Shown in pieces: positions 62,906-64,000 of a stretch of DNA of 64,000 nt. Below the pieces are notes generated by a model, which searched no databases, was not told the DNA's origin, and saw only the letters and a program-made list of their open reading frames with translations. Source of the stretch: Candidatus Rhodoblastus alkanivorans (GTDB taxonomy: Bacteria > Pseudomonadota > Alphaproteobacteria > Rhizobiales > Beijerinckiaceae). Numbering within the stretch: position 1 is the stretch's first letter; each line of letters opens with the position of its first letter. The position numbers and the translations under genes are program-made. The stretch lies in NCBI RefSeq assembly GCF_022760755.1, contig NZ_JAIVFP010000001.1, positions 1,592,001 through 1,656,000 of the forward strand, given 5' to 3'.

Positions 62906-64000
62906 ATGGCTGATCTCGACGCCGCCCGCGCGTTCCTGCAGGCCCGGTTCGGCTTCGCCGATTTCCTGCCGGGGCAGGCTCCCGCGATTGAAGCCGCGCT
63001 CGACGGCGAGGACATTTTCGTCCTTGCGCCGACCGGCGCAGGAAAATCGCTGGTCTATCAACTACCTGCGCTTGTCCGCCCGGGTCTGACAGTGGTGGTC
63101 TCGCCGCTGGTCGCGCTGATGCGTGACCAGGCCGGGAAGCTCGCGGCGCTCGGGCTCCCCGCCGCCGCCCTCTATGCCGAGCTTGCGCCGCAGGAATATC
63201 GCCGGATTTGCGACGGCCTCGAATCGCGGCGGCTGCGGCTGCTTTACGTCTCGCCCGAGCGCCTCGTGGATTCCGGCGCGCTCGCCCTGCTGCGCGCGGC
63301 GGATGTGCGCGCGCTCGCGGTGGACGAGGCCCATTGCGTTTCGCAATGGGGCCACGATTTCCGCCCCGACTATCGCCGAATCGCGGCGACCGCCGATTTG
63401 CTCGGCCGCCCCCAGATCATCGCGACCACGGCCACGGCGTCGCCGCGCGCCCGGGAGGACATTGTCGAAAACCTGTTCGTCCGGCCGCCGCGGCTTTTCG
63501 TCGGCTCGTTCCGCCGGCCGGCGATCGCCCTCGCGGCGCTCGTCCGCGACCGCGACCGCCTCGGCCAGATCGTGAATCTGGTCAGGGCCCGGCGCGGCCG
63601 CAGCGGAATCGTCTATTGCCGGACGCGCGAGGCGGCGGATCGCGTCGCCGTGGCGCTGATGGGCGCGGGGCTGGCGGCGGCGTCCTATCACGCCGGCCTG
63701 CCGGCGGAACTACGCGCGGCGCGCCAGGACGAATTTCTCGAGCGCTCCGACCTGACGATCGTGGCGACCATCGCCTTCGGCCTCGGCGTGGACAAGCCCG
63801 ACGTGCGCTTCGTTATCCATTACGATGCGCCGGAGGATCTTGAAACGCTCTATCAGGAAAGCGGCCGCGCGGGCCGCGACGGCCTGCCGGCGGAGGCGGT
63901 GGCGCTCTATTCGCCCCGCGCCATGGCGCAGTTGCGCGCCGCGCGCTTCGATCTGGCGCGGCTCGATCCCGCGGCGGCCGAGCGGGCGCGCGCGCTGCCG
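62906..64000 (+). CDS. recQ: ATP-dependent DNA helicase RecQ (5' part)
   Basis: 365 codons from the ATG at 62906, open through the right edge of the window. Motif I is APTGAGKSLVYQLP, motif Ia SPLVALMRDQ, motif II DEAHCVSQWGHDFRPDY (the RecQ-type aromatic loop is present), then TATASPRAREDI, and the second RecA domain with YCRTREAADRVA, YHAGLPAELR and the arginine finger QESGRAGRDGLP. The zinc and HRDC domains, if any, lie outside. The enzyme unwinds DNA 3' to 5' in recombination repair. Confidence 0.95.
   Translation, partial: MADLDAARAFLQARFGFADFLPGQAPAIEAALDGEDIFVLAPTGAGKSLVYQLPALVRPGLTVVVSPLVALMRDQAGKLAALGLPAAALYAELAPQEYRRICDGLESRRLRLLYVSPERLVDSGALALLRAADVRALAVDEAHCVSQWGHDFRPDYRRIAATADLLGRPQIIATTATASPRAREDIVENLFVRPPRLFVGSFRRPAIALAALVRDRDRLGQIVNLVRARRGRSGIVYCRTREAADRVAVALMGAGLAAASYHAGLPAELRAARQDEFLERSDLTIVATIAFGLGVDKPDVRFVIHYDAPEDLETLYQESGRAGRDGLPAEAVALYSPRAMAQLRAARFDLARLDPAAAERARALP

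Overview
This 64 kb window is GC-rich bacterial chromosome with dense genes, short operons and many four-base ATGA or GTGA stop/start overlaps. The gene content points to an alphaproteobacterium of the order Hyphomicrobiales: an HdeD-like protein, pyruvate phosphate dikinase, an Omp25/31-type porin, a DUF6111 protein next to a CCA-transferase, a type II homoserine kinase and AcuI. A member of the Beijerinckiaceae/Methylocystaceae is a reasonable guess, but nothing here fixes the genus. I see no rRNA, tRNA, CRISPR array, complete insertion sequence or prophage.

Layout. 1-5 kb: the start of thrB, an SDR and an enoyl-CoA hydratase on the minus strand, then a divergent threonylcarbamoyl-AMP synthase, a LysR regulator and AcuI. 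5-16 kb: a CDF metal transporter, a GGDEF-EAL protein, the tlyA / rRNA methyltransferase / FAD dehydrogenase operon, a CorA-like membrane protein and dxs. 16-23 kb: HdeD, ppdK and a giant transglutaminase/DUF2126 protein. 23-26 kb: an accessory islet holding a nuclease-helicase (DUF2075 type) and a vapBC toxin-antitoxin pair with a perfect operator palindrome. 26-33 kb: an ABC-2 exporter, an Lrp regulator and a minus-strand trio of circularly permuted ATP-grasp, alpha-E and transglutaminase-like proteins. 33-38 kb: an RND efflux pair and a DksA/TraR-type zinc-finger protein. 38-49 kb: a secreted YkuD_2-like protein, a DctP/DUF900 fusion, a ferritin-like protein, prfC, a WecG/TagA glycosyltransferase, a secreted RNase T2 coupled to rlmJ, a cold-shock protein, a GST and a porin. 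49-53 kb: a minus-strand operon of DUF1285, CoA-pyrophosphatase Nudix, a secreted protein, DUF6111, CCA/poly(A) polymerase and a small protein. 53-60 kb: MoxR, DUF58 and two large membrane proteins in one tightly overlapping operon. 60-64 kb: a coiled-coil sulfotransferase, a GNAT acetyltransferase, a cytochrome c and the 5' part of recQ.

The most system-like content is the peptide-ligase/transglutaminase group. The DUF2126 protein at 19.6-23 kb keeps its Cys-His-Asp triad. The transglutaminase-fold protein at 29.7-30.5 kb, downstream of the ATP-grasp and alpha-E genes, has Ala where the catalytic Cys should be. The two parts probably serve one poorly understood peptide-modification pathway, with the second transglutaminase acting as a non-catalytic subunit. 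Other notable items are a perfect 40-bp palindrome inside a methyltransferase reading frame, a threefold 42-bp Cys-rich in-frame repeat inside a vWA-like domain, a DctP/alpha-beta-hydrolase fusion, and a 24-codon hydrophobic micro-ORF with a good ribosome site in an AT-rich gap.
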